Position numbers and translations under genes: made by a program. The notes beneath the pieces were generated by a model. The model had not been told where the DNA came from, ran no database searches, and was given only the letters and a program-made list of their open reading frames with translations. This document shows positions 24,304-32,675 of a DNA stretch of 64,000 nucleotides, piece after piece (the stretch's first letter is position 1; every line of letters begins with the position of its first letter). Origin of the DNA: JAKQEM01 sp964391185 (GTDB lineage: Bacteria > Patescibacteriota > Gracilibacteria > Peribacterales > Peribacteraceae); contig CAYMIX010000004.1 of the NCBI GenBank assembly GCA_964391185.1, positions 1 to 64,000 of the forward strand. The letters run 5' to 3'.

Positions 24304-24496
24304 TTAATTGATAGAACTAACTTTCGACAGAATACATTCTTTATCAAATTGCATGTGGTCCATTGAGCACTTTTCAAAAATCACGTTCTCTAATTTACAG
24401 TTGTTGAAATTCACAAATGGGTGACATAAATGTTCCTGAAACAATTTTATTCTTTAGGGCCTCATCTAGGATGCTTTGATCATAATGAGCTTTCAT
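24304..24496 (-). pseudogene. Broken pentapeptide-repeat gene fragment
   Basis: From the ATG at 24496 the frame reads MKAHYDQSILDEALKNKI. After a +1 shift near AAGAATAAAATT it continues as KLFQEHLCHPFVNFNNC, KLENVIFEKCSMDHMQ and FDKECILSKVSSIN, then stops. The (F/V)xN(F)xx(C)xL pattern is pentapeptide-repeat-like. Together with AT-rich non-coding flanks (24147-24303 and 24497-24635, where I see nothing else) this looks like a decaying acquired gene next to the toxin-like pair. Confidence 0.5.
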
Positions 24497-24635
24497 ATGC
24501 TCCTGTTATCGTATCGAGATAAGGAGAAAATGCCAGAGGGGTTCAATCAAGCCCCTAGGACACACCGTTTTTAGCCGTTGTGAGAAACAGACGCTATCCC
24601 TATGATGTCGGCTCAATTTAACCCTCCTCCTTTTA

Positions 24636-26087
24636 ATGGACCAAGGCGATGTCATTCTCCGGTTTCAGGACGTTTCGTATCACTACGAACACAATAAACA
24701 GATCCTCGTTGAGGCGAGCTTTTCTGTTCGTGAAAATGCAAAGCTGACAATCATGGGTCAGAACGGTGCAGGTAAGAGCACAATGTTTAAGTTGATGACG
24801 CGTGAAGTGAAGCCACAAGAAGGGGAGATCCACATGCGCAAAGGTGCAACGATTGGTATCGCGAAACAGGTGATCCCGCATGATGATCTCAAAAAAACGG
24901 TGCTCGAATTTTTCGAAGGAGCATTCAATGAGAAAAAGTACGACATCGAACGCGATATCAAACGTGTGCTCGATGCAGTGAACCTCAAAGCTCCACTCGA
25001 TAAAGTCATCGGAGCATTTTCTGGCGGACAGAAGGCACGATTGCTCCTCGCGTACGCACTTATCCAAGAGCCAGATATTTTGTTGCTCGATGAACCAACG
25101 AACAACCTTGATGGCCCGGGAATTGATCACCTGACGAGTTTCCTCGTGATGTACGAGAAAACCTGCATTGTGATTTCCCACGATGCGAACTTCTTGAACA
25201 GTTTCACCGATGGTGTCTTGTATCTGGATGCGCATCAGAAAAAAGTTGACCAGTACGTTGGTAACTACTTCGATGCCGTCGAACAGATAGAGGCGCAGAT
25301 GGAGCGTGAACAGCGTCAGAACGCGCGCATGGAAAAGTCGATTCAAGATCAGAAAGATAAGATCAACTTCTTCTCCCACAAAGGAGGAAAGATGCGCAAG
25401 CTCGCGAGCAAAATGCGCGATGCCGTCGAAGAAGCAGAGGACAACAAAGTAGAAGTGCGCCGCGAAGATAAAACGATCCCGCCCTTCACCATCGAAACAA
25501 CGCCCTTCACCTTGCCACTCGTGCAGATCACCTCGCTCAGCGTGATGAAAGAGCACAAGCCTGTGCGTAAGAAAATCGAACGCACATTGCGTCGCCGCGA
25601 TCGTGTGCTTATTACAGGACCAAACGGCATTGGTAAGACGACACTCTTGGAATCGATGGCGAACGGGAAAGAAAAAGGCGCAGTTATCACCGAAGGCGTG
25701 AAGGTGGGATACTACCGTCAGGATTTCTCCGGACTTCCGATGGATAAAACGGTGTATGAGATCCTCGAAGATGTGATGGAAGCGCCGAACAATCAGGAGA
25801 TTTATGCGACGGCTGCACGTTTCCTTCTGCCGGGAGACAAAGTGCAGACAAAAGCGATTGCGTTATCAGAAGGCCAAAAAGGGTTGCTCTGCTTCGCGCG
25901 TTTTATGTTACAGAAGCCAACGCTCTTGATCCTCGATGAGCCAACGAATCATATCAACTTCCGTCACATTCCCGTGATTGCCGAAGCCTTGAATGAATAC
26001 GATGGGGGAATGATTCTTGTGAGCCACGACCAGGAATTCGTGCAGCAGGTGACGGTGACCGAAGAGATCGATTTGGGTGCACTTTAA
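24636..26087 (+). CDS. ABC-F family ATPase
   Basis: A 483-aa soluble twin-ATPase without membrane domains. NBD1: GQNGAGKSTMFKL, signature FSGGQKARLLLAY, DEPTNNLDG, VISHDANFL. The charged inter-domain linker (about 215-300) fits the P-site tRNA interaction motif. NBD2: TGPNGIGKTTLLES, signature degenerated to LSEGQKGLLCFARF, DEPTNHINFRHI, LVSHDQEFV. ABC-F proteins act on the ribosome as translation factors or antibiotic-resistance factors; which one cannot be told here. Start by family N-terminus; the ATG at 24636 has a pyrimidine-rich rather than Shine-Dalgarno leader. Confidence 0.93.
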   Translation: MDQGDVILRFQDVSYHYEHNKQILVEASFSVRENAKLTIMGQNGAGKSTMFKLMTREVKPQEGEIHMRKGATIGIAKQVIPHDDLKKTVLEFFEGAFNEKKYDIERDIKRVLDAVNLKAPLDKVIGAFSGGQKARLLLAYALIQEPDILLLDEPTNNLDGPGIDHLTSFLVMYEKTCIVISHDANFLNSFTDGVLYLDAHQKKVDQYVGNYFDAVEQIEAQMEREQRQNARMEKSIQDQKDKINFFSHKGGKMRKLASKMRDAVEEAEDNKVEVRREDKTIPPFTIETTPFTLPLVQITSLSVMKEHKPVRKKIERTLRRRDRVLITGPNGIGKTTLLESMANGKEKGAVITEGVKVGYYRQDFSGLPMDKTVYEILEDVMEAPNNQEIYATAARFLLPGDKVQTKAIALSEGQKGLLCFARFMLQKPTLLILDEPTNHINFRHIPVIAEALNEYDGGMILVSHDQEFVQQVTVTEEIDLGAL

Positions 26088-26173
26088 GCGTTGAGCGTGA
26101 TAATCAATTTGGATGAGGATGTGCGGGCCTTGGCAAGAAGATTTTGCATGTTGTTCTTGTATCTTTACTATCT

Positions 26174-27532
26174 ATGAACACATTCAAAAATTTGGTCGCG
26201 ATGTTTTGTCTGAGTGGAATGTTTTCTCCTGCGTTTGCCGTTGCCCAATGGCCGGCACTTGATGGTTTACCGACGGTGACAAAGGATGCGGCGATTCCGG
26301 GCAAATATATTGTGGTGATGAAGCAGGGAAAGTCGCCCTTGGATGCGCTCAAAGAACATCGTATCAATGCAAAGAATATCTTCGATGGAGTACAGGGCTT
26401 TTCTGCAAGCATGAGTGCGGCTCAGGTTGATATTCTTCGTCATGATCCAGATGTTGCGATCGTCGAACCGGATTACGTGGTGACTGCGTTTGCACAGTCG
26501 AACCCGACGGGTATTCAACGCATTGGCGCACTGACACATCCTGTTGCGAAGATCAATGGGATAGACGAACGCGTTGATGTGGATGTGGCAATTATCGATA
26601 CAGGCATTGATCTCGATCATCCAGACTTGAACGTGGTGGCAAATAAGAATCTTATCAACGCGAGCCAGACTGGTGATGACGATAACGGTCACGGTAGCCA
26701 TGTGGCAGGTACTGTTGCTGCGTTGGATAATGATATTGGTGTCGTTGGTGTGGCTCCTGGTGCACGCCTCTGGGCAGTGAAGGTGCTTGATGCACAAGGT
26801 TCGGGTGCAATGTCGACGATTATCGCTGGTATCGATTATGTGACAACGAATGCTGCTCAAATTGACGTGGCTAACATGAGTCTTGGTTGTGAGTGCACAA
26901 GCGCAGCGCTCAACGAAGCGATCAAACGTTCGGTGCAGGCAGGCGTGGTATACGTGGTGGCCGCTGGAAACTCTGCAAAAGATGCGAAGAACTACAGCCC
27001 AGCAAATCATCCAGATGTCATTACAGTTTCTGCCATCGCAGACTTCAATGGTCAGGCAGGCGGGGGAGCTTCTGCTACGTGCAGAAGTGATGTAGATGAC
27101 ACACTCGCCGACTTCAGCAACTTCGGCGCTGTGGTCGAGATCGCGGCGCCAGGTGTGTGCATCAATTCTACGTACAAGAATGGCGGGTACGCTGTCTTGA
27201 GTGGAACAAGCATGGCGTCACCACACGTGACAGGTGCAGCAGCGTTGTATGTCGCTATAAATGGAAAGCCAGCGAACGCTACGGGGGTGGTTGCGGTGCG
27301 CAGTGCATTGATAGCGCAAGCAGTTCCTCAGAATTCCCCCACAGGATTCACCGGCGATAAAGACTCCAACGCAGAGCCCCTTCTAGCTTTAGGAACTGCA
27401 TCAACCTCCTCTGCATCTTCTGCATCCTCGGTTTCGTCGGTTACCCCGGTTTCCTCTTCAAAATCATCATCCAGCTCTTCGCGCTCCAGCTCACGCTTCC
27501 GTTGGCCGTTCCCGTGGGGTTCGGGACGATAG
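26174..27532 (+). CDS. Secreted subtilisin-like serine protease (S8)
   Basis: 452 aa. The signal peptide MNTFKNLVAMFCLSGMFSPA is followed by an I9-type propeptide (GKYIVVMKQGKSPLDAL, VAIVEPDYVV) and a catalytic domain with Asp in VAIIDTGIDLDHPDL, His in DDNGHGSHVAGTVAAL and Ser in LSGTSMASPHVTGAAAL. The oxyanion Asn lies in VVAAGNSA. Cysteines at SLGCECTS and ATCRSD/APGVCIN may form disulfides. The tail is a Ser-rich linker of about 45 residues ending RFRWPFPWGSGR, possibly a surface or sorting tail. Frame open to 26144, but the signal peptide fixes 26174. Confidence 0.94.
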   Translation: MNTFKNLVAMFCLSGMFSPAFAVAQWPALDGLPTVTKDAAIPGKYIVVMKQGKSPLDALKEHRINAKNIFDGVQGFSASMSAAQVDILRHDPDVAIVEPDYVVTAFAQSNPTGIQRIGALTHPVAKINGIDERVDVDVAIIDTGIDLDHPDLNVVANKNLINASQTGDDDNGHGSHVAGTVAALDNDIGVVGVAPGARLWAVKVLDAQGSGAMSTIIAGIDYVTTNAAQIDVANMSLGCECTSAALNEAIKRSVQAGVVYVVAAGNSAKDAKNYSPANHPDVITVSAIADFNGQAGGGASATCRSDVDDTLADFSNFGAVVEIAAPGVCINSTYKNGGYAVLSGTSMASPHVTGAAALYVAINGKPANATGVVAVRSALIAQAVPQNSPTGFTGDKDSNAEPLLALGTASTSSASSASSVSSVTPVSSSKSSSSSSRSSSRFRWPFPWGSGR

Positions 27533-27575
27533 TTTGTACGAGCTCTTAGAATGTGTTCATCCTCACAATACAACT

Positions 27576-27938
27576 ATGTCATACGTCGATGCATTCGTAC
27601 TTTCGGTCCCCAAGAATAAAGTGAAGGAATATAAGAAGATGGCTACAGAAGGCTATAAAACGTGGACGAAGTTTGGTGCTCTCGATTACAAGGAATGCAT
27701 GATCGATGATGCAGCTCCACAACATGTCTCGTTCACGTTCCCGAAGATGGCGAAGACGAAAGAAAATGAAGTCACATTCTTCGCATACATCGTCTTTAAG
27801 AACCGCAAGCATCGTGACTCAGTGAACAAGAAGGTGATGGCTTTCTTCGATGAGAAGTACAAAGGCAAAGAGCAAAACATGCCATTCGATATGAAGAGCT
27901 TTTCCATGGCTGGATTCAAAACAGTCGTTGGTAAATGA
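27576..27938 (+). CDS. DUF1428 family protein (YbaA-like)
   Basis: A 120-aa dimeric alpha/beta-barrel type protein: SYVDAFVLSVPKNKVKEYKK, GALDYKECMIDD, FTFPKMAKTKENEVTFFAYI and a C-terminal DMKSFSMAGFKTVV. All four blocks match DUF1428. Function unknown; the fold resembles EthD/stress-response ferredoxin-like barrels. The frame is open upstream into the 3' region of the protease, but family length fixes the ATG at 27576. Confidence 0.88.
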   Translation: MSYVDAFVLSVPKNKVKEYKKMATEGYKTWTKFGALDYKECMIDDAAPQHVSFTFPKMAKTKENEVTFFAYIVFKNRKHRDSVNKKVMAFFDEKYKGKEQNMPFDMKSFSMAGFKTVVGK

Positions 27939-27984
27939 ACATAGCGTCAGGTAAAGATGCGACGCAAGCCTTCCTCCTTACGGC

Positions 27985-28989
27985 TTACGGTAGCACAGCC
28001 TTAAATGCATTCAGTGATGCTGTATCTGAATTTACACGCCAGTCTCGCTCTTTGTTTTGGTTAAACCAGATCCATCCTTTGATTTCGGGACGCAGGTTCA
28101 TTTGTGTCGTCAGTGCATCTGTAATCCATGTGGCCTTGAGTGATCCTGCTGCACTCGCCATGGAGAAGATAAGTTCTGGTTTGTTGTAGCTCGCGATTGT
28201 CGTGAGCGCATTGCCACACACTTGATTGAAGGTGAGCCAGGGATTGCCGAAGTTAAAACAATCCACACCCGTGTAATCCACGTACGCATCGCCGGGATAA
28301 TAGTTTGGGATGGCGTTGATGCTCGTATCTGGAACGGAATTACTATTTACCGCCCAGCCAAATTTCACGTTGGAAACTCCAGCAAAGAGATCATGCACAT
28401 GCTTCCACGCAGTTATCAGTTTGGCAGGCGTGTTCGTTCCCACGGTGCCACCCCAACTCACCCAATCGCCATTCATTTCGTGGAAAGGAACAAAGATCAC
28501 GGGTCCACCATAGGAAGCAGTTCCTGCAGCAAACGATCGGATGCTTGCATCCAGTGTTCCAGCGATGATGGAATCGAGGGAAAGCCCCGATGGTTCCCAG
28601 AAAATAACCAGCGTCTTGCCCTGATCTCTCACACTTGGCCCGTATGCAGATGGAAAAGCATCCGATCCACCTACAAAGATAGCCTGCATATTCATTTTCT
28701 TGCCGACCAATGTTTCAAATGTTGCAGCATCGGTGAGCTGGTTGCCGACGAATGCGCCCCAGATTCTGCCGCTTGCCGAGGAAGGTGCGCTAGAAAGGCT
28801 GCTGGTATGTATGGAGGAAGAAGAGCTCAATGTGCTTGTGGAGCTCGATGATCTACTGCTGGAAATGCTGCTTGTACTGGATGATCTATTTTTGCGGGCA
28901 TTCGGTGAAGCAGCTTCCGCACGTGGGAATGAGAGGAAGAATACTGCTACGAGCATAAGTCCCGTGCAAAGATAGATACTCTTCTTCAT
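27985..28989 (-). CDS. Secreted GH26-like protein, nucleophile apparently lost
   Basis: 334 aa. The signal peptide (SIYLCTGLMLVAVFFLSFPRAEA) leads into a 45-residue Ser-rich linker and a TIM-barrel domain with GH26 features: WGAFVGNQ, TLVIFWEP, the acid/base region VIFVPFHEMNGDWVSWGG, DYTGVDCFNFG and WIWFNQNKERDW. In beta-mannanases the nucleophile Glu sits in a strand like KPxMIxEfGS; here the segment reads KPELIFSMASAAGSLKATW, with Ser where Glu is expected. It may be a binding protein. Translationally coupled (ATG/TGA overlap) to the VOC gene upstream. Confidence 0.85.
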   Translation of the reverse strand: MKKSIYLCTGLMLVAVFFLSFPRAEAASPNARKNRSSSTSSISSSRSSSSTSTLSSSSSIHTSSLSSAPSSASGRIWGAFVGNQLTDAATFETLVGKKMNMQAIFVGGSDAFPSAYGPSVRDQGKTLVIFWEPSGLSLDSIIAGTLDASIRSFAAGTASYGGPVIFVPFHEMNGDWVSWGGTVGTNTPAKLITAWKHVHDLFAGVSNVKFGWAVNSNSVPDTSINAIPNYYPGDAYVDYTGVDCFNFGNPWLTFNQVCGNALTTIASYNKPELIFSMASAAGSLKATWITDALTTQMNLRPEIKGWIWFNQNKERDWRVNSDTASLNAFKAVLP

Positions 28990-29393
28990 CCATTCATCGG
29001 AAGCGCTTGCAACATGCTAAGCTGGTTTCCTTCGGTATCACGGAACGCGACGTATCGTCCGACACCAGGGATATCCATTGGCTCACCGAGTACCTCGCCA
29101 CCAGCGTCCTTCACGATCTGTATGTGCTTTGCGATATCATCGACGGAAATAACCACGGATGGGTGTTGTGCGGGCATCTCTGGTGTTTTTTCATACAAGC
29201 CACCATTGATCACGCCTTTTTCCTGCATCATACCATTGTCATCTGTGGGTCCTGTCTGAGCGACGACGTAATTGCCCATTTCTTGGCCCATCTGGATCAT
29301 TTTCCATCCGAAGGCTTTGGCATAAAATTCTTTCGAACGTTCACGATTTTCTGTGGGGAGTTCAAAGTGGACGACAGGGTTAGAGGTAGCCAT
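28986..29393 (-). CDS. VOC/glyoxalase-like protein
   Basis: A 135-aa two-module VOC fold: VVHFELPTENRERSKEFYAK AFGW in the first half, and VVISVDDIAKHIQIVKDAGG, GVGRYVAFRDTEGNQLSML in the second. Metal ligands His (VVHF) and Glu/Gln positions are present. Substrate unknown. TACAAT (29402-29407, minus strand) ends 8 nt before the ATG at 29393. The longer frame to 29483 would cross that promoter and is not used. Its stop overlaps the start of the GH26-like gene. Confidence 0.88.
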   Translation of the reverse strand: MATSNPVVHFELPTENRERSKEFYAKAFGWKMIQMGQEMGNYVVAQTGPTDDNGMMQEKGVINGGLYEKTPEMPAQHPSVVISVDDIAKHIQIVKDAGGEVLGEPMDIPGVGRYVAFRDTEGNQLSMLQALPMNG

Positions 29394-29457
29394 AGAGCTC
29401 CATTGTATCGTCCGATGATTCCTTTGGACAGAGTCTTTTATGATATGCTCAAGACAT

Positions 29458-29622
29458 ATGATGCAATTTTTCGTAGAAATCATGGATTTTATGCTCCTAC
29501 CCTTCTTTGGGAAAAGGAAAGCATCGGGGTATAAAAAATGGTTGGCACTGTTGGCAGATGTTGTCGCATTTGGTTTAGTTGCCCAGATTATTGTAGATCT
29601 CTATAAGGCGTACGTCGCGTGA
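29458..29622 (+). CDS. Small membrane protein, 54 aa
   Basis: MMQFFVEIMDFMLLPFFGKR, a short basic loop (KASGYKKW) and a hydrophobic helix LALLADVVAFGLVAQIIVDL: one or two membrane segments. I recognise no family. TATGCT ends 8 nt before this ATG, so I prefer it to the in-frame ATG at 29440. Codon use is protein-like and nothing overlaps it. Confidence 0.6.
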   Translation: MMQFFVEIMDFMLLPFFGKRKASGYKKWLALLADVVAFGLVAQIIVDLYKAYVA

Positions 29623-29736
29623 GTTTTTTACAAAGGCGTGTGATCCAAGGTCAGCTCCTGTCGCATTTCCCCAGAGAATGAGGGGTCTCTCAAAAGTGCG
29701 CACGCGGTGGTTTTTGAAGTGAGACAGTAGCACGCA

Positions 29737-30120
29737 TCAGAGTCGTACCTCCAACTGCAGATTGATAATGTCACCAGCTGCGATGTCTTCTTTCTTTCGA
29801 ACTGCTGACTTTAGGGGGAGGAGATAGGCACCTGCTTTTGTATCGGGGAAAATAGATGTTTGCCATTGCGACGAGCCGATGGTCACAGTGACCGGAAGCG
29901 ATCCCCATCCACGTTTCATGCCCCCGAAACGCTCTCGCAGGAGTTCAGATTCTTTCTTTGGTAGCGTCACAAAATGCCAGTTGGCCGATGTGCCAGGATA
30001 GATCCATACGTTTGCTTTGAATGTAAATTTTCTATAGCTCGGCCAACAGCGAGGGCAAGGCTCCTCTCCGGAGAACGTGTGGCCGCGGGTACAGGTTCGT
30101 TGGTTGTTCGCAGCTGGCAT
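29737..30120 (-). CDS. DUF1905 protein with an N-terminal zinc-ribbon-like motif
   Basis: 127 aa. The N-terminus has CTRGHTFSGEEPCPRCWP, a possible Cys/His metal site. The rest matches DUF1905: FKANVWIYPGTSANWHFVTL, RGWGSLPVTVTIGSSQWQTS, AYLLPLKSAVRKKEDIAAGD and a final LQLEV strand. DUF1905 is a small beta-barrel of unknown function. TAGAAT (30127-30132, minus strand) ends 6 nt before the ATG, so the mRNA is probably leaderless. Confidence 0.85.
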   Translation of the reverse strand: MPAANNQRTCTRGHTFSGEEPCPRCWPSYRKFTFKANVWIYPGTSANWHFVTLPKKESELLRERFGGMKRGWGSLPVTVTIGSSQWQTSIFPDTKAGAYLLPLKSAVRKKEDIAAGDIINLQLEVRL

Positions 30121-30293
30121 GGGACCATTCTAGCCGTGGAGAATTTTTCGTGGCTAGGCTCAGTTTGCTCAACGTAAAAAGAGCAGTTACCGCTGCCGAA
30201 AGAATAAAGTGGGATCATTGTTGGGCTCGAGTGAGGGTTACTGGAATCTATTACAACTGTGATGGGTGGGACTAGGAGTTTGTGCCCGTAACA

Positions 30294-30388
30294 TGGAGCG
30301 GGTAGCACTCTTCGAGTACTGCCCTCCAACACAAAAAATTGCGTCATATGCTAGGGCGCATTCCTTATTTTTTGGTTGGAGCTCCTTA
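30294..30388 (+). repeat. tRNA-Gly-tail repeat, copy 1
   Basis: Begins TGGAGCGGGTAG (30294-30305), the reverse complement of the last 12 bases of the tRNA-Gly(UCC) gene at 31366-31439. It continues ..CTGCCCTCCAA..AAAAAnTGCGTC..ATGCTA..GCGC and ends TTGGAGCTCC. A second copy begins at 31138, and a third 19-bp fragment (TGGAGCGGGTAGCACTCTT) at 31244. The copies bracket the HAD gene. Confidence 0.65.
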
Positions 30389-30413
30389 TGGGAGCTTATT
30401 CGGAACTGCGACC

Positions 30414-31094
30414 TTAGAGATCTTCCAAACGCTTGATTGAATCTATGCGGGAGATGTCATCAGAGAACTCTCTTTTTGTTGTATTAAGAACGAGACAACG
30501 AATATTAGCAGCAATTGCTCCCTGATAATCTGAAACTAGTGAGTCTCCAACATGAAGAACGTCATCAATAGGAGTATTTCGTAAAGCATCGGTTCTCAAT
30601 GCAGTGTTAAAAATACTCTTATGTGGTTTACCGTAGCCAACCTCATTCGAGAAAACGGTATCTTGTACTAAGGGTAAAATGCCGATTTTCAAAAGAATTT
30701 TTCTCATCATTGTGCCATCAATAAATCCAGTGTTACTCACGAGGCAAATCGCAGTTCCATTTGTCGATATTTTTTTCAATGTTTCCAACGTTTGATCCCC
30801 TTCAAGAAAAAGTGGGGGCAAATCAAAGAGTGCTTGATACAGTTCTGTTCTAACAGCACTAATTCCATCTTCTGAAATCTGATGATTCATTCTCCTCATT
30901 CGATCTGCAAAGCCGTAGTCTTGGCCAGTCTGTTCAGTAAGAGTCGTAAAATGTGAATCCGCTTCTTGTACCAATTTTGTAGCTAGAACTGCGTCCATTT
31001 TCATATGGTCCGCAATGATTTCATTTTGTCGTTGGAGAAATTCCGGGCTATCCGTTAGGAGTGTTCCCCATATATCAAGTGTCAAAGCTTTCAT
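30414..31094 (-). CDS. HAD-superfamily hydrolase, AT-rich
   Basis: 226 aa. The N-terminal motif deviates from DxDxT: LTLDIWGTLLTDS has the nucleophilic Asp followed by Trp-Gly. Motif II is VSNTGFIDG; motif III/IV is GYGKPHKSIF and VLHVGDSLVSDYQGA. The helical cap domain lies between. It probably dephosphorylates a small metabolite. AT-rich codons (ATA, TTA, AGA) differ from flanking genes and the gene is bracketed by tRNA-Gly-tail repeats, so it may be an acquired cargo gene. TATTTT ends 8 nt before the ATG. Confidence 0.88.
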   Translation of the reverse strand: MKALTLDIWGTLLTDSPEFLQRQNEIIADHMKMDAVLATKLVQEADSHFTTLTEQTGQDYGFADRMRRMNHQISEDGISAVRTELYQALFDLPPLFLEGDQTLETLKKISTNGTAICLVSNTGFIDGTMMRKILLKIGILPLVQDTVFSNEVGYGKPHKSIFNTALRTDALRNTPIDDVLHVGDSLVSDYQGAIAANIRCLVLNTTKREFSDDISRIDSIKRLEDL

Positions 31095-31137
31095 GTATTT
31101 GCAAAATACCCTCGAAGCATAAATGCGTCAATATTGT

Positions 31138-31262
31138 TGGAGCGGGTAGTCCCTGTGGGGACTGCCCTCCAAGCCAAAAACTGCGTCGCATGCTAAAGCG
31201 CGCTCCTTGTTTTTGAGCTTGGATGCTCCACTCACTTCGTTCGTGGAGCGGGTAGCACTCTT
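31138..31262 (+). repeat. tRNA-Gly-tail repeat, copies 2 and 3
   Basis: Copy 2 (31138-31225) repeats TGGAGCGGGTAG..CTGCCCTCCAA..AAAAACTGCGTC..ATGCTAAAGCGC..TCCTTGTTTTT. Copy 3 (31244-31262) shares TGGAGCGGGTAGCACTCTT with copy 1. All start with the 3' end of the adjacent tRNA-Gly gene in reverse complement. The rest of 31263-31365 is GC-variable spacer with short inverted words and no gene. Confidence 0.65.
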
Positions 31263-31365
31263 ATAAGTTTATTATAGCTCCCACGGGTGGGGTTGGGAGG
31301 TCCTCCTCCCAATCAAACAAAATCGCCGCGCGTAGCGCGGGCGACAACATGAGCGAAGCGAATGT

Positions 31366-31439
31366 TGGAGCGGGTAGCGGGAATCGAACCCGCGCTATCG
31401 GTTTGGAAAACCGATGTACTACCATTGTACGATACCCGC
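31366..31439 (-). tRNA. tRNA-Gly (anticodon TCC), CCA encoded
   Basis: Minus strand: acceptor GCGGGTA/TACCCGC, anticodon stem TCGGT/ACCGA with loop TTTCCAA (anticodon TCC), T arm GCGGG TTCGATT CCCGC, then TCCA. Its last 12 bases recur three times within 1.1 kb. Confidence 0.94.
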
Positions 31440-31495
31440 GGATTTGAAGAGACCATCAAAGCGACACTCGCTTGAGTGAGCCATATTGTACGGTT

Positions 31496-31780
31496 CTAGC
31501 GTTTCATCGCAACCTCCAAAATCCGCTGAGGATCCGCCTTTCTCCACGGAACACATCCCAGAACTCGCTTTATCGCGAGTAATCCGCCGATGACCAACCC
31601 TCGTTCGTAAATCCTCTCGATCGCATACTGCGAGCAGGTAGGGGAGTGGCGGCAGTATCCGTAGGTGTACAAGTGCCGCAGCGGTCCATGATCAGGAGAC
31701 AGCGTTTGCTGATATCCTCGGATCATCAGCACAATCAGATTGCCGGGGAGCCGCAGTATGTGGTCAAAGAGATTGCGCAT
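31496..31780 (-). CDS. yidD: Membrane protein insertion efficiency factor YidD
   Basis: The 94-aa membrane-associated protein supports YidC-dependent insertion. Motifs: LIVLMIRGYQQTLSPDHGP, YCRHSPTCSQYAIERI and the C-terminal LLAIKRVLGCVPWRKAD. Length normal. Usually near rpmH-rnpA-yidC; here it stands alone beside tRNA-Gly, which fits a rearranged genome. Confidence 0.95.
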   Translation of the reverse strand: MRNLFDHILRLPGNLIVLMIRGYQQTLSPDHGPLRHLYTYGYCRHSPTCSQYAIERIYERGLVIGGLLAIKRVLGCVPWRKADPQRILEVAMKR

Positions 31781-31838
31781 AGAAACGTCCTACGTAGACT
31801 GTGGGCACAAGTATACATTCAATTCCTCTTTCATTTGT

Positions 31839-32090
31839 ATGACGTGGTCACCGCAGGACATCATGATGGGTCTCTACATTGCTGTCGCGGTGATGTTGAT
31901 CGTTGTCTTGTACCACGTGATATTCATCGTTGTGGACCTCCGCAAAATCGCACGTAGATTTAACGATGTTACGGAAGAAGTAGAAACAGTCATCATGAAG
32001 CCAATTTCGATGGCTGACCAAGCGCTTGAGTGGGTGCTGAAATTCCTCGAAGAAAAATCTGAAAAGCACACTAAGAAACACCACGATTAA
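31839..32090 (+). CDS. Small membrane protein with a charged tail, 83 aa
   Basis: One N-terminal membrane helix (LYIAVAVMLIVVLYHVIFIV) followed by an amphipathic charged region (DLRKIARRFNDVTEEVETVI) and a His/Lys-rich end. The architecture resembles DUF948-like proteins, but similarity is weak. A later ATG pair at 31863/31866 is also possible. Its stop overlaps the convergent 170-aa gene by 4 nt. Confidence 0.65.
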   Translation: MTWSPQDIMMGLYIAVAVMLIVVLYHVIFIVVDLRKIARRFNDVTEEVETVIMKPISMADQALEWVLKFLEEKSEKHTKKHHD

Positions 32091-32599
32091 AGGATTGGCT
32101 GTTTATCGATAAACACTCGGATGAAGATACGCTTCAATACTTCGACAGAAGCGCCGAAGATATCTGAGAGCAATGCATTCAAGTGACGAATGCGTGTGTA
32201 AAGCTGGTTTAAGTGGTAGGCGCCCCCTGGCTTTCCAATGCGTGCAATGTGCTTTGCTTGCTTACGCAACTTCGTCACTTCAGTGAGAATGTGTTTCTCC
32301 AGTTCTTTCTGCATCACCACTGGTGTTGGGATCTGTGCAATCGCGATATCGCGTGCAGACATGCCCGTGCTTCCACCTGTTCCAGATGTTGCGATTGCAC
32401 TCGAAGAACTGCCACCACTCCATTGTTCGCTGGGCTTTGTCGGCGTGCTCTCGCTGATCTGACTGATGCCTGCCAAAAGAGTATTTAATGGACCATTAAT
32501 AACGTCCATTTTCACTGGTTGAGACACCACGGAAGTTGTTGTTTCCGGGCCTTTTGGTGAGCCGATTCCCTGATTGGGTGTCAGCGGAGCCATGTGCAT
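32087..32599 (-). CDS. Hypothetical protein, 170 aa
   Basis: The N-terminal half is disordered, Pro/Ser/Thr/Gly-rich (SEQWSGGSSSSAIATSGTGG). The C-terminal half is helical (QKELEKHILTEVTKLRKQAK, YTRIRHLNALLSDIFGAS, KRIFIRVFIDKQPIL). No signal peptide. I recognise no family; similar 170-aa proteins with an N-terminal linker and a helical C-terminus occur in CPR genomes. Confidence 0.75.
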   Translation of the reverse strand: MHMAPLTPNQGIGSPKGPETTTSVVSQPVKMDVINGPLNTLLAGISQISESTPTKPSEQWSGGSSSSAIATSGTGGSTGMSARDIAIAQIPTPVVMQKELEKHILTEVTKLRKQAKHIARIGKPGGAYHLNQLYTRIRHLNALLSDIFGASVEVLKRIFIRVFIDKQPIL

Positions 32600-32675
32600 C
32601 TATTATCCTCTATTTTGGCCTAAATTTCAATGTTTTACGGCATTCTAAAGGCCATAATTCAGGCGTTTTTGGCAC

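Noticed and set aside
24633..25556. Long open frame (307 codons) antisense to the ABC-F gene
   Set aside because: The plus strand carries unmistakable ABC motifs and normal codon use; the antisense product is Cys/Phe/His-rich and matches nothing, a typical shadow of a GC-skewed gene.
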